Source of the DNA: Rhyzopertha dominica
Taxonomy: Eukaryota; Arthropoda; Insecta; Coleoptera; Bostrichidae
DNA: 64,000 nucleotides
Direction of reading: 5' to 3'
NCBI GenBank assembly: GCA_025024175.1
Contig: QCXZ01000138.1
Coordinates: 248,002 to 312,001, forward strand
This document shows, piece after piece, positions 50,006 through 62,769 of this stretch (within the stretch, counting starts at the first letter, position 1; the number at the start of each line of letters is the position of its first letter). Below the pieces are notes generated by a model, which worked only from the letters and a program-made list of their open reading frames with translations, was not told where the DNA came from and searched no databases. A program made the translations under genes and the position numbers.

Positions 50006-50192
50006 TAGGCATATTGCAAAAATAGGCGTTTTATAAAATGCCTAGGCTCTTGAAAAATGACTGGGCTAAATGTAAATTGAAGCAATAAGCAGCATGATTT
50101 GACGTTGCGCCTGATACATTCAGGCGTTTTACTATACGCCTAGGCATTTTACAAAACGCGTACGCGTGTTTCGGCATATTTTAAAACAATGC
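50006..50192. repeat. Cluster of palindromic AGGC(G/A)TTTTA motifs
   Basis: Modules: TAGGCATATTGC and AGGCGTTTTATAAAATGCCT (50006-50046), AGGCGTTTTACTATACGCCT and AGGCATTTTACAAAACGCGT (50122-50161), and CGGCATATTTTAAAACAATG (50172-50191). Each is close to its own reverse complement. This resembles the repeated subterminal motifs by which some DNA transposons mark their ends. An ORF starts immediately afterwards. Confidence 0.7.
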
Positions 50193-50455
50193 ACTCCCCG
50201 TTGCCAAAAGATTCTATTGAAAATATAATTGCAGAAGAAGATTTAGAAAGAGTAATTGGCGCACCACATAATGCTATAGACACAAACGACATTCCACCAG
50301 ATAATGAAGAAATTGATGTATCTGATTTTACTGAAATTGACGACCTAACGCTTTCAAATCTCACTATATCTACCCCAGAAGATGTTGACGGTCAAGTATT
50401 AAATCTCGAAGAAGTTCCCATCCTTACGTTTTGCATGTTTTTGAGACATACATAA
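50189..50455 (+). CDS. Acidic 88-aa ORF, possible transposase N-terminus
   Basis: It starts at ATG 50189 and reads MHSPLPKDSIENIIAEEDLE, then DTNDIPPDNEEIDVSDFTEI, STPEDVDGQVLNLEEVP, and stops at 50453-50455. The strongly acidic, Asp/Glu-rich start recalls the N-terminal region of piggyBac-type transposases, but no catalytic sequence follows, so the assignment is weak. The palindromic motif cluster directly upstream supports a mobile origin. Confidence 0.35.
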   Translation: MHSPLPKDSIENIIAEEDLERVIGAPHNAIDTNDIPPDNEEIDVSDFTEIDDLTLSNLTISTPEDVDGQVLNLEEVPILTFCMFLRHT

Positions 50456-53400
50456 TTTATATTCTGTTTTACACTTAGGTGTTTCTGTTGTACGTTTACA
50501 TGTAAACTTATGTAAACGGATTCCTAAATTTTTGATCGCGTTTGTGAGAATAACATAAAAATATCTTCTTTTACATATAAGTACCTATGTATTTTTATTG
50601 TGTTTAAATATAGATAGGTACCTAAATGGACGCCCAAATTTTTCTTGACGACATTTTTTTAGAAACGTGTATTTTCTGTTTTGCATTCACATAAAGTATT
50701 TTCCTGTGTCGTCCATTTTTATTAATGCAGNATATTTTACATTTTCTTTTGTATATTTGATCCGAAGCGTACGATTTTGAGCAATTTTTCTTTAAATTTT
50801 AACTGAAATATAAATTAATATTAAAGCTACTACACAAATATCCTTTATTGTTTATAAAATTTCAATCTTTACTGCAAATTGTTGTAATAATGTGATGTAA
50901 TAAACTGTTATGTAATATAATCGAGATCGGCAAGTGTAGTTCAAAAGGTTTTACGAAAATCCATTAAGTGGAGCAGAATTCCGAGATTTTTTATTTTTAT
51001 GTTTTATGGCAGTCCACTAAATAGAAGAAAAAAACCTTATCAATCGACTGTTGGTAATTTTTTGACCTTTGGTAATTACAAAATGTAATTTAATTTAATT
51101 TAAATTTTGTGACAAACTAAAAATTAATAAGTGTAATTGTAAACGTTGTAAATAACCTAAAATTATAAACTAAATAAATAATAAATAAAAAATAGGATAT
51201 ACATCTGATTTAATGTAAAATGAATAAAAACAGGTCAGTATAAAAACTTTATTATTTACGCAATATTGATTTCGGAGTTGCTATCACTTTCCTGTAAATC
51301 AAATTTTTGATAAAACAGAGATCTTTGTACATTTTGGATAAATTCGTATTTAGAGATGCACCTTTTACCTTTTACTACTACCCTTTCTACAATAGTGCCA
51401 CTCTAAGCAGATAAGGACATAATGTGATTCTTATAACAGCTTCATTACCTTTTTTTAAGAAAGCGCTTTTTACAGTGCTCCTCGTGATAGTGTCAGTCAC
51501 GTTTAAAATGGCCATAAAAATACCTGCATAAAATATACACTTTATTCTACTAACTGTGTAGGAATAGATATATTATGTGCAATTTCTTCCAGAATATTTT
51601 AAATTTTAGAAAGTTTTTGCATTTATGTTTTGGATGTGCATGACATGGAACGGGTTAAAGGCATCGCCGTAGTTTTGCAATTCCCCGATTTGCTTTATTA
51701 ATATTACGTTTCCATCCCATCACATTCCTTTTTTTCTCTTTAATAATATTTTGTTTAATCGAACGGTTATTATCAATTGGATTCATAATTTTATCTATAA
51801 AACTCGATGAACGTTGATAGTTTTCATATGATGAAATGCTAATAATTCTGTGTTACATGTTGATGAAAATGTTGCATGTAGGTCTAAATTATTGCCGTCC
51901 TGTTTAATAGGATGATTTTCTTGTGAATTCGTAGACTTAGAATATTTTTAAGCCATAAGCGTTTTGTGACAAGTTTAGTGATGAACAAAAATTTTAATTA
52001 CCTTCATTTGCTGATGACTTGTTTTTACGTGTAATTTAATTAGTATAAGTGTTATCTAATAGGGATATAATCCGGAAAAACCAACAGAATTATCTTGCAG
52101 CCGTAGCGTTCTGGAATTGCATTGACTGGCGAACATGTCGTTGTTTATATTGTTAATTGCAATATTACGTAATACATAGAAAACGAACTTTGTTTCTCTT
52201 ATTTTACTTAATCTTCCTAAATTCAGAATTCTTCATATTTATAAAAGACCGACATGCTCAGTTCCCATTTTCAATTTGACCAAGCAGAGTCTCCAGTTGT
52301 AAAAGGTATCAAAAAACAATAAAATGAAATGGAAGAACTTGGCGTTCTAGGACGTTTGAAGGTAAACCATGCCTACAATTACTACGAGTATAATAAGAGT
52401 AGAGGAAGATTTTAAAGAAACATAAACAAAACATAAACAAATGGTACCGAATGAGAAAGTCCGCCAATAAGAATTATTTTGTTCTTTAAATAAACATATA
52501 AAATGTGAAATTGTTAAAATGGATCTACGTTAAAATATAAAATAGCAAAAAATTTGCTACAGCTTTACAGTAGAAAGAAAAGAAGTTTGATAAAGCTTCC
52601 ACTTTCTGTATAATTGAATAATTACATAGTTTGGCTGAATTCCATTTAAGAAAAATTAATTTTATACATTATGGATTGATATGCTTCTAAATGAGCTTTT
52701 AAGTCGCTCTAGTTTGCTGTAGATAATTAGACATTCGTTTTCTGAAGTTTTATTGTACTTATCAGTCGGTCTCATGGGCAGATATTAAAATATAGCTACA
52801 GAAATGAGTCCACAAAAAGTTTTAAATACCGGCGAATTATGGAAGAAAACGAATACAGATTACGTTTAAATTTAAAAACTTTGTTCAACTTTTAATTGGT
52901 TCGTGACAATTGGTTTTCTTGTTTTCAGCTTATGGTTTTGTTATTCGTACGAACTTTGATTTAATTTCCTGTCGTTGTTGTTATTAATCCAGCGGTCGTG
53001 AAATACAAATTTTTATGTTGGCCAACTGCACGCATCTACGTTTTAAAATTGAAACCGCGGATCGTTGGATTTGGTAAGTATAATCTTAAGAATTTTTGGG
53101 TAGGCAGCTATTATAATACGCTTGTATTAAAAGCGCAAACAGTACAAATGAATTGCTAAAAAATAATAAGTTGTGAGCTTGGATCATCTTACTTCATCTG
53201 TGATCATATTAACATATAGGACATAAAACCTTTTTCCTGTAAAGCAGAAAATCTGTTATGAAGACTTTTAATATATGTAGTATAAACTGTATTTGACTGA
53301 CATTTTGTATTTTCGATTTTTAATTGCTACTGGCAGTAACCTTCCACATACGAGTGTAGTGTGCGCCAAAACTTTAACCACCCCTTTTGCCATTAAAAAC

Positions 53401-54812
53401 TTTCTAGTTCGTAGCATGTGTTTTCAAAGAAAAGTATATCACCTTTAAAAAAAGGATGTAGTTTTCAGCACCCTTACCTAGATTTTATCAGAACCTTTTA
53501 ACTTAATGAGAAAAGTGACTGAAATAGTCATAACTTAGAACGGATTGTTCGATTTCAATTTTCTAAATTTGAGAGAATGAAAGCGATCTTCAAATGATAA
53601 GTTACATAACACAAGTTGCTATTTCATTTTTCAACGATTTTAGCCATCTTTTATTTGAACCTTCAAACTTAGTAGACAATTCAAACATTATTCATTCTCC
53701 GTCGATTTAAGGAAAAGTGATTTATATATTTAACGCGTATCATTATGCAATATTAATATTAATCAATACAAAACTATCACAGGAATAAAGCGAAGGAACG
53801 TATGTTATATGTTTTTCTGTAGCTATATCATTTCACTGTTTCATCTTAAAGCAACTGTGAATAATACTTATACGTATATCTTTAAGTTTGTGGTAAAATG
53901 TACAAGTACATTTAACGTTTATAAGAAAAATATTGTAATGGGGCTTTTAAAAATATATATACACATCTTTGGAGAGATTTGTTTATATAGGAAAGTTATT
54001 TGTGAATCGCCTCACTTATATTAAGAAAGAACCGTGCGGCTTGTCATAATTAGCTTAATAATTTAAAATTTTTCAGAGTGAACATACATAACAAAAGCTT
54101 CCAGGTCGATTCATACCTGTAACAAAGTACGAACAGATTAGGTCTACAATCATGCTTATAATTCTAGAATATCAAAAGGCAGTTTCGAAGAGAAAGCTAT
54201 TCAAATAAGGAAATGCTGGGATAGAAAAATTAAGTAGACCATTATTGCAAGCAATTATTTTTTTTAAATAGAGGGTTTTAAGTATTTATTGTTGTTGGTG
54301 AACTCGCCCATTGTAGATAATTTGCGTAACATGTGCTTAATTTACTGCTTCTGCTTATTAATTAATAATATTATTAAAACGCTTCCGGACATGTTCGTTA
54401 AAAATATATACAGTACAAATCTGTAATTTGCATTGCGTTGTTTTTTAAATACCTGGATACGTCGGTAAGTATTTATTTTATTTTAAAAATGTACACAAGT
54501 TATGTACAACCAAATTACCAATTTTTATTCCGCGTCATTTACAATGTATTAAATATAAAAAAGTTATTTGAAAAATAAAAATAAAACAATTCATTTTAAT
54601 GCTTTATCTTCAAAAATGCTCAAAATGTTGTCCTAATATGTCTTTACATATTCTCAAGTTTCAATTGTTTAATTTTGAATTGTTTTCTATACAAAACCGA
54701 CTTGACAGTTAAGTTGTAGTAACAAAATTACATAACAATCATTAAGCAATGCAGAGTTCACTTTCATTTTTGTCAAAATAGGTGTAATAACATTGCAGCA
54801 TAAAAAAGCATG
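50456..54812. other. Long AT-rich stretch without recognised gene
   Basis: The mariner-like 3' tail occurs inverted at about 50939-50987 (TTTTACGAAAATCC...GAATTCCGAG on plus). A TTTAA-type run is at about 51088. The open frame 53809-54024 is low-complexity and not credible. Confidence 0.4.
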
Positions 54813-54909
54813 TCTATGCTATGCTATCTGCACCGCAACCACCTTTAGATAGATCTGACTGTCATTGCAGCTCATCATTGCAGTTTAGGTGCGGACAGCA
54901 TAGCATAGA
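54813..54909. repeat. Inverted repeat, 22-bp arms
   Basis: TCTATGCTATGCTATCTGCACC (54813-54834) is inverted at 54888-54909 with two mismatches, giving a 97-bp foldback. Two small palindromes follow: TATACCAAA/TTTGGTATA (54924-54943) and AGATGGCA/TGCCATCT (54956-54972). Confidence 0.8.
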
Positions 54910-55039
54910 ATTGGTTTTGTCTATATACCAAAGGTTTGGTATACTGAAGAAAAATAGATGGCAATGCCATCTGTCAGTAATGAATTGATGCGATGACAAA
55001 GCCACCTAGCTGCCTTAAATGTTGTTTACTGCCGATATT

Positions 55040-55320
55040 GCAAGAAAGTGCAAGTAGAATTGAAAAACAGGTATAGAAAAACGGTCATATAATAAAAATA
55101 GAGTATTCATCGACAATGGAGAGATCAGGCTTAATGTAAGAAAGACATCCCCAACAGGCCGCTAGCTAGCAAACACAAAATTAGCCAATTCTTAATAATA
55201 AGAATAAGCAAAGCGTAAAAATTTCAGGCTTACAAACTAACAAGCCTTCAGAAATTGATTGAAGACGACCCTGATGGAAGACTGCAGTTTTAGAGCAAAC
55301 GCTGGATCTACTAAAGATTT
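55040..55320 (+). pseudogene. Possible heavily decayed transposase N-terminus
   Basis: Interrupted codons such as QSVKISGLQTNKPSEI and LQKLIEDDPDGRLQF resemble the helix-turn-helix linker and the E(D)DPDRRLxFC block of mariner-type transposases. Several stops intervene. The match is by eye only and may be chance. Confidence 0.3.
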
Positions 55321-55524
55321 GACCACAGAACATATTCTGTTTTTCGTGAATACACGCTTATGTTATGTTGTGAAGCAAACCGACAGAACTGTCGTTATTG
55401 GAGGAAAAAAGTACAGAAACGCAAATAGCATGGAACACGTCTATTTTGTACAGTATGTCCCATTTTCCTTGCAATTGCAGGGTATCTCGGTACAGCTGTT
55501 GTTATTTTGTTCGAATTTAGAAAA

Positions 55525-55592
55525 TATCGATATGTGGACATGTTGAAATATCAGTATATCGACATAATCGATATATCATACATATATCGATA
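55525..55592. promoter_or_regulatory. Cluster of TATCGATA (DRE/BEAF-type) sites
   Basis: Two perfect TATCGATA octamers (55525-55532 and 55585-55592), one AATCGATA (55566-55573) and one TATCGAC (about 55557-55563) fall within 68 bp. In Drosophila TATCGATA binds DREF, and CGATA clusters bind BEAF-32 at housekeeping promoters and domain borders. The site is about 0.6 kb upstream of the signal-peptide exon at 56202. Relevance in this species is inference. Confidence 0.45.
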
Positions 55593-56201
55593 TTAAATCT
55601 CAAATTTTTGCAGCACTAATTTCGACACATCGGCCTATTTCAATAAATTGTAATAATAATTTTGAATCCATAGCTTGGCTAAATAAATGCAGACATATAT
55701 TTTTACGGCAAATGTTATTCTTTGCATTTCTATTTAAGTTAGTTTTTTTTTGTATCTGTCACGGTTTTCAGAAGGTTTTTGCAAATGGCTTGAACGTCCG
55801 ATATAGTCGAAGGCTCCAGCTTAGGGCATTATCAAATATTGAAAGGAGAACGTTTTGAGCATTTGTTTGAAGGAAAAATATTAAGATGGATTGTTTCGCT
55901 TTCAATTTTTGTTTAATATCTTGTAAATGACAGGGAATGAAAATTTTAAATATTGTTGTTGTCTTATCTATAAGCTGATATGTGCTTTAAAATAGTCAGC
56001 AAAAAACTCGCGTTGCAATTAAAAAGAATAAACTATATATACTGTATAATAATACCAGCCAACGTGTTCCAGAATTTTCCCAAAAACAGATAAAGTTTTT
56101 GATGAGAACTAAATTTATTCCAAAATGCANACCAGCACTGTATATGTGTAGAAATACTGTTTGAAACTTGCATTTATATTGGACGTTTGATTTTGCAGGC
56201 C

Positions 56202-59200
56202 ATGCCGTGGCCAGGCGCTTCGTTGCGCTTCGCTTTATTACTTCTAGCAACAGTGTGTGGTCCTCCGGGACTTCTCGCCGACGGAAATGTGGGTAAGTTG
56301 TTGTGGAGATGCACTTTTGCACATATCCGTATTTTCCCGTTATACTGTAAACTTCTGATCTGCATAAAATCCCGTATTAAAGTTTCAAGTCGTTTAAGAT
56401 CATAGAAGAATTGCATAACATACAGTGTATCCTCAAAGGTTCTGTGCAAAAACTTACGTTACGTTACGTTTCTTTGGCCAACATAAATCGTTTAGTCTAC
56501 CACCGTATACAGTAATTTGTTTTTGAAATAGTCTTCAATAGTTCCGTTTTATATAGACCTAGATTAGTGGTTCGGGATGAAAAGTTTCTTAGCCTTTCTA
56601 AAAGAATCTTGTGATGATATAAAAAACAATGAGAAGTAACAGGCTTAGCCTTTAAAGAGTTTTAGCAAACGTTTTGAGTGATATGTTACCCGAGAACATC
56701 AACTATCAATTTTGTAGCAATCCCTTTAACGTACGATTTTGAATAAGACTTTTTTTGGGAATACTTCCAAATGTAATCAGAGACTGTGGAAGACGTGTTG
56801 AATGTTACTGCGTTTGGCAACCTAAAAAGCAGGACATTAGAAGGCTGCAAGGCAGTTGATATTCCACCAATCATATAATCTGAATAAATTGCAAAACTAG
56901 CAATGTTGAAGGATTGTGAATTTTATGAGAGACTTGCTTATCCTAATAGATATATAGATTTATAACGTATATGTAGATTATTTGCAACTTATATGTCCAT
57001 CATAGCCGCCAAAGTTATACACATAGATCATTTGAACCTTCCATGCGCAAATAAGAATAAACTAGATACTTACTCGAAGTTTGGTATTTTGTTTAAAAAA
57101 TATTTATATTATTTCATGAGTTAGTCCTAAAATCTAATAAGTTAGAATACTATTCTAGCGCGTATTTAACAGAAGGGGCAGCGTTACAAAAGTGCTGGGC
57201 ATTTATAGATGGTACAGCCAGAAGCTTGTGTAGACCAACGGTCAACCAAGAAGAATATTACAAACATAGAAGACGCCATTTTGTTTAACTTAATCTTTGC
57301 TGTGTCCAAATGGATTTATAATTTAATTAATTTTTATAGGATAATTCCTAGAAGAATGAATGATGCAAGAAAATTTAGAGTGTAATTGATATGAACAACA
57401 TCCAATACATTTCCCACTTCTTTATTTCAAATTGCGCTTCCTTTCCTTTTTTTAAATATTGTAGAGCATTACTATTTAACTATTCAGTTTTTGATATACG
57501 TCGAGGTCGTTTTTAAAAATTTTTATTTGCTGCAGACTCAGCTGTTGCAAAAGTATTTTAGTTGGTTGGTTAAGTTTTTTCGCTAATGTTCACACCTTCA
57601 CCTTCACTATTAGAAATGCAGTAACAACCAGAAAAATGGGGTGGGGCAGCTAGATCCCTCTTTCCTATTGCTTGATTATGTAGTCGAAAAGCAAAAAGAG
57701 GTACACATTTGTTTTTTGACTAACTGATAAGAGGGCAAGCTGTTTCCATTTTCAGTTTTCCGTCATGTAAAATTCCGTTTCAATATCCACAACTTACTGC
57801 AGCAATTGTTCGTTCTTATCATATTTTTCGCGGTGCCTGATCTATAATCCATATATGTATATTACAAACTGAGAATAGGGTGTTGAAGTAGTTTTTCCTT
57901 CACTAGTATTAGTGAAAAGTTACTCATAACTTACTGTCTTAGACTTGCACTATTATTTGTCTTAAACAGTTTAACGAGATGCTCTGTATAGTGCGCGCCA
58001 TGAAAAAAGTCGGGCCTGAGAAATGTAACATCGTCCACAATTTGAACGGAGCGAGCCACATGAATGAACCAAGTTGATAAATTCATTCGCTGCGCCGTCT
58101 TTTTTTAGGAACAAATTCTTCTCGGCTGCTATTTCGATGAATATTTTGCCATTGTCTGCACTGTACGTTAAGTCACTAAATGGAATACAGTACCGCAACG
58201 TCCGTCATATTTGGAGTAAAAGTTTTGGCGGCAACATTCAAATTTCCCAATGTTTGTTTTTCTCTACATGGTCAATAATGTTTATTTTTATCTTGGTCTT
58301 ATTCCAATTACAATCTAAGTAAAATTAACATTGGGAAATTTGAATGTTCCCGTCAAAACTTTTACTTCAAGTGTGGCGGACGTTGCGGTATTGGATTCCA
58401 TTTAGTGACTGTAATACATACGATATGCAAGACACGTCTTTCTAATGACGTTAACAATAATGACAAGATTTTCTGCTTTCTAGTAACGAGCAAATCACAT
58501 ACGTTAATAGTAAGCATACGACCTGATAATAGAAAAAATGGTGTGACCCACAATAACACATCGAATTAAACAAAGAAAGAGGACTAAGAAACTACCACTC
58601 CACCGTTTTTGAGATATTCCGTTCTGAATAATTACTATCTTTCAAGGTCTACAGCCCAGCTAATTTTTGTCTTTTAGAAGTGACAATACTTAGTGGTTTA
58701 GATATAAATGTTTCATAATCTTATTGTGGCTAGTTCTCTTGATAAAAAAATAAAGTCGATCGTCATAACAGTTCGGAAGAAAATGTTAAAGGCGCAGAAC
58801 ACCATATTCCACCAAACTTTACTGTAAAATAGACGANATGGTAAAGATAAACTGAATAAGGNGCCATAGANTTGTTATTTTAGAGAAANTTTAAAATTTA
58901 ATATTATATTAATCATACATAGTCTCAGTCGTTCAGTTAAGTTTTGTTGTATTGGCCTCACTATCTGTCCTCTCCCCTATCTGCTTTATTACCAGTTCAC
59001 GAGTTAAATGTTCTGTTCTCCAACGTGGTGGAGCTCTCTCACTCAAAAACTCTAAAAATTTGCCTGCGGTTAGGATTCTTCGTAAATATAGGACATAAAT
59101 ATTTTTTTCCTAGAATAGGATAGATGACTATTTTTTACTCCTCTTATTACATCGTTATTGTCTTCAATATGTAAAATTATTATACAACAGCGCAAAAGAA

Positions 59201-62200
59201 GTTTAAGCTTAAAGACCCAAAACGCGCTCGCAAACGTTCGGTTCTTGATTTAAAGATGCGAAGATTCGAAACAGAATGTTAAACGTACTATACCTACAGG
59301 GGTATAGAAGTGAACTATACCTTTGGCGTCTTTGAAGATGTAGGTACTAGATTTTTACTGGAGAATAATGCGCTAACAGATCGCATTGAAAAGTAATAGA
59401 CCTTTTACTATAATAATAGTGCTGTCAACCGAGCACCGAAGACAATTCATTGTTGAGTGATGAGAGACAGCAACAGCCTGTGTACGACGACGTCATAGCA
59501 TGTTTGCGGTCACGTGATAGGACTGATAATTCATATTTATACTTGCAAGTTAATCAACTGCAGTCAATCAAATTGGAAAAAATGTTTTATTAGGTCTTGA
59601 ACGTATACTGGCGATCAGATGAGTACTAATTTATGTGGATCTGTTTACCCAGGCATGTAGCCTATTCCTCACCATATTTTATATAAAATCTTTTGTGTTG
59701 ACTTGTTTCTACAGTTAACCTATGATTTTTCATAGCCCAAATATAAATGTTTCTATAAAACATTCCATTTTAATAAAAACTACAAGATTCTTCTAAAAAA
59801 AAACTAAGAAACTTTTTCGTTTATATTCTGTATATAATAAGTCAGCGACGTAGACGAAAATGATGTGTACAAAACGTATTATGGGGAAACAGTAAAACTA
59901 GGAAGCGTAGATATTCTATTCCCATTCAATGTTTATGTATGTGTAATCAAATATTCGGAACAAATGTCAACACAAATGTACGTTTTCTGTTTGTCTTTAA
60001 TTAAAATACTTGCATTTAAAATCACATCAGTTGCGTTCGAAATAAACATCTAACTCCATATTTTTCTATCCTTTCTGTCTAATATACTATTTTCCTTGTA
60101 ATAGAGCTTGACTTCTATTCAACAAAATAGACCGTCAATTTTCAGACCGCGCCTGTATTAACATTTCAGTTTGCTGAATCAACAAGAAGCACAAACAATG
60201 CGATTTATTTACCCCGCATTTTAGCTCATGTCGCCGCAGGATAACCTCGAGATCTTGTAGAAATCCTGTGGAGAAACTGAGGTTAATCCAAATGTCATGA
60301 TGGTAACCTACTTTGGTAGTAATTATGTTGTATGTTCTTCGTGTAGGAAAAGCGTTAAGGTTTGTGGTTGTAATGGCTTGAATCGTCGTTGCCTTAAGAA
60401 AAGTTTTGCTAATATCACGCAAATATGTAGATAAAATGTTATTTATTAATAAAAAATAAAGGATATAGGTACTGTACTTAAGTAATTAAGAAAGTATTTA
60501 TTCCATGAATAATCTTCGTGGATTTTCTGCAAGGTGACTTAAAACATCTTCTGTGAAATAAAGACCCAAATTATTTATGTTTTCTGTACACTGAACATAG
60601 AAAGCCCCTTTATTACTAATGCATTAATCTATGGGCTTTTAGTACACTTTCAACTTCTCACAGCAGCAGCTTTAGAAATTTAAGCTGGGAGTTCATCTGT
60701 GTAGGTGCTAAAGATACAATTGTAGTAATTTTTACTCCCCAGGGAAGGAGACTCGATGGATAACTAACATTATTAAAACTCAGAATGACAAATACCTCAG
60801 CATTATGCGTCAAGCTAACCTTCTTAGATCGCCAGTGCATTGCTCTCAAAATTAACCGACTACTTAATATTTTAACCAAATTAAGCTTCATTTAAATAAA
60901 CTGAAATATATTTAATTGCATTTTTAACAACACGCTCGGTTTTAATTCGTACTGATAATGCTTTTACTGGATTCCTAAAACTTATATTAAATAAATTGAC
61001 TTTCATAAGGTGAGTTCGGATGGATTTTTAGTTTTTTTTCCTTAGACGCGACGGATAAATATAGGCCTCAGAAAATTCAGAATAACAGCTGCAGATTTAT
61101 CTTTGCGCATAAAAATTTTCACCCGCATTAGTAAATTCCATTCTAAAGCTTAAATGGCTGAAAGTATAATCTATTTGTATTTGCTTGATACGATGTTCAC
61201 TGGTATTTTTAAATGATGTAACCTTGATGGTTTTAACACTTTTATTTAGCTTTATACAAGACATGATGTGTCTACTGTCGATACGCGTACATGAATGCCT
61301 ACAATAATGACATCACTATACTTACGAAGTAAACATAGTCGTCAAAGCTTTAATGAAACATATTTGACCCTTAGAAATGTTAGTCACTTGTCTACGCCTA
61401 ATTTCAGGACATCGCTATATCAGAGGTGATTTTCTTACAATATCATCAAATCCTATAATAAATAACTGTTTTCTTGTTAAATTTATACATAAATTAGTTC
61501 ATCTGATGTGATGTTCATCCCTCTTTAGCTGAAACTTTCGTTTATTGTTAAAAATTATTGCCTATTAACTGTTCTCTTTTTCTTCCTTTTCTGTATTTTC
61601 CTTAATCGTTGTTGTATTAAGTTTGTGTGCTCATGGGTTAAATATAATAAGCCATGCAACACCTAGCACATTTTCTTGTTTAAATAAGGACCCTACTATT
61701 AATGATGCTGCTATAACAGGAAAAAGACCGGCTACCACCGAAATGGATAATGTTCCTTCACTCGCCCCAGAAGGGATCAAAACTTGTACTGATTTCTAGT
61801 TATATTTAATCACTTGTTTTTCAATGGATGTAAGGGTGCAAGCAATTGTGTCATTTCGCCGACAATCATTCCAAATATAGAACACAATGGGGATAGAGGC
61901 GTATCGCATTTAGTGTATAGCATGTTACCCGGCCATTCTGTAACGATTTAAAGGTGGGCGTACACCCACGGCTTCAAAATATACGGCTCGCTTCTCTTGA
62001 TAAGTTATGAATGGAATTCCGGGTTTTCTAAAATCGGACTTTACGCTCGTTTCTATGACTATATANCTCGTTTCTATTTTGCAGGTTGTCTCTTTAGTGA
62101 AACGCTCTGTCTTCAAGGAATAGAATGGTGCTATGACGGTAAATATATGAGATAGCCGTTTCAAAGCGAATTTTGTTTGTATCTGGGGCCCTGTTTTTCA

Positions 62201-62262
62201 GATTACGCTTTCGGAAAATGTCTGCTGGCTAACGGGGATAACGATGAGGATGACTTGTTCAG
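56202..62262 (+). CDS. 5' end of a secreted or membrane protein gene (two exons seen, partial)
   Basis: Exon 1 follows an acceptor (TTTTGCAG at 56191-56198), starts at ATG 56202 and ends at 56292 before GTAAGT. It encodes MPWPGASLRFALLLLATVCG and a few more residues (PPGLLADGNV): a charged start, hydrophobic core and small-residue cleavage region, that is, a signal peptide. Exon 2 (62202-62262) lies between CTGTTTTTCAG and AG|GTGAGT. The split codon (G|AT) keeps the frame, giving DYAFGKCLLANGDNDEDDLF, and the exon ends in phase 2. The intron is 5.9 kb. No further exon was found before 64000, so the rest is probably downstream. GC content of both exons exceeds their surroundings. I cannot name the protein. 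Confidence 0.5.
58171..58410. mobile_element. 240-bp foldback element with 84-bp arms
   Basis: The arms 58171-58254 and 58327-58410 are inverted copies along their full length with scattered mismatches (AGTCACTAAATGGAAT, CGCAACGTCCG, AGTAAAAGTTTTG, AACATTCAAATTTCCCAATG). A 72-bp loop separates them. TTAA occurs at the left edge but not at the right, so the target site is undecided. It lies in the 5.9-kb intron of the signal-peptide gene. Confidence 0.9.
60475..60585 (-). repeat. Interspersed repeat fragment A, second copy
   Basis: Complement of this stretch matches 47470-47575 (CAGAAGATGTTTTAAGTCAC, CTTGCAGAAAAT, AATTACTTA). Confidence 0.7.
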
Positions 62263-62769
62263 GTGAGTGGCTAACTTCTTTCAACTACGAACTGAAACAT
62301 CAAACACTGATTTAGAAATCGTAAAAGTTTCTTACTTTTATTTTGTTAGTCTAGCATCGAATGATATGAAAGATTTTGGTTTGAGAAATAGCTACCTTTT
62401 CCATTTAGATCCATCGGTTTGGAAGTGCTCTAGCTTTTATTTCAAATATTCAAATATTCTACGCGCTCATAAATATATGTGGTATACCTACCGAGGTATC
62501 CGAGCCACCTTGAATGTGAACGCAATGTCTAATTTTAAGCAAAAATGATTTTATTCATTTTTTTACTTTCCAACGGTTTTTTTAAATTAAATAAACTTAC
62601 TGATAATTGTGTCATTGGTTGGTTCAGGCATATCGTATCGAAACATGTCAATTTAAAAAAGTGGAGAAGTTGGCCTAACCATCTCCCTTTATGTGCTGGC
62701 GCAAAATAGATCTATAGGTATTTCTATCTTTGCGGCTTCATACTCTACCCTTACGAGTAGAGTTTCCAG
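62263..62769. other. Region downstream of exon 2, nothing recognised
   Basis: Intron or intergenic DNA. The plus-strand frame 62267-62548 runs past the GTGAGT donor and shows no recognisable protein. Confidence 0.35.

Noticed and set aside
53809..54024. 71-aa plus-strand frame
   Set aside because: Rich in Ile, Tyr, Phe and Lys as expected from AT-rich non-coding DNA.
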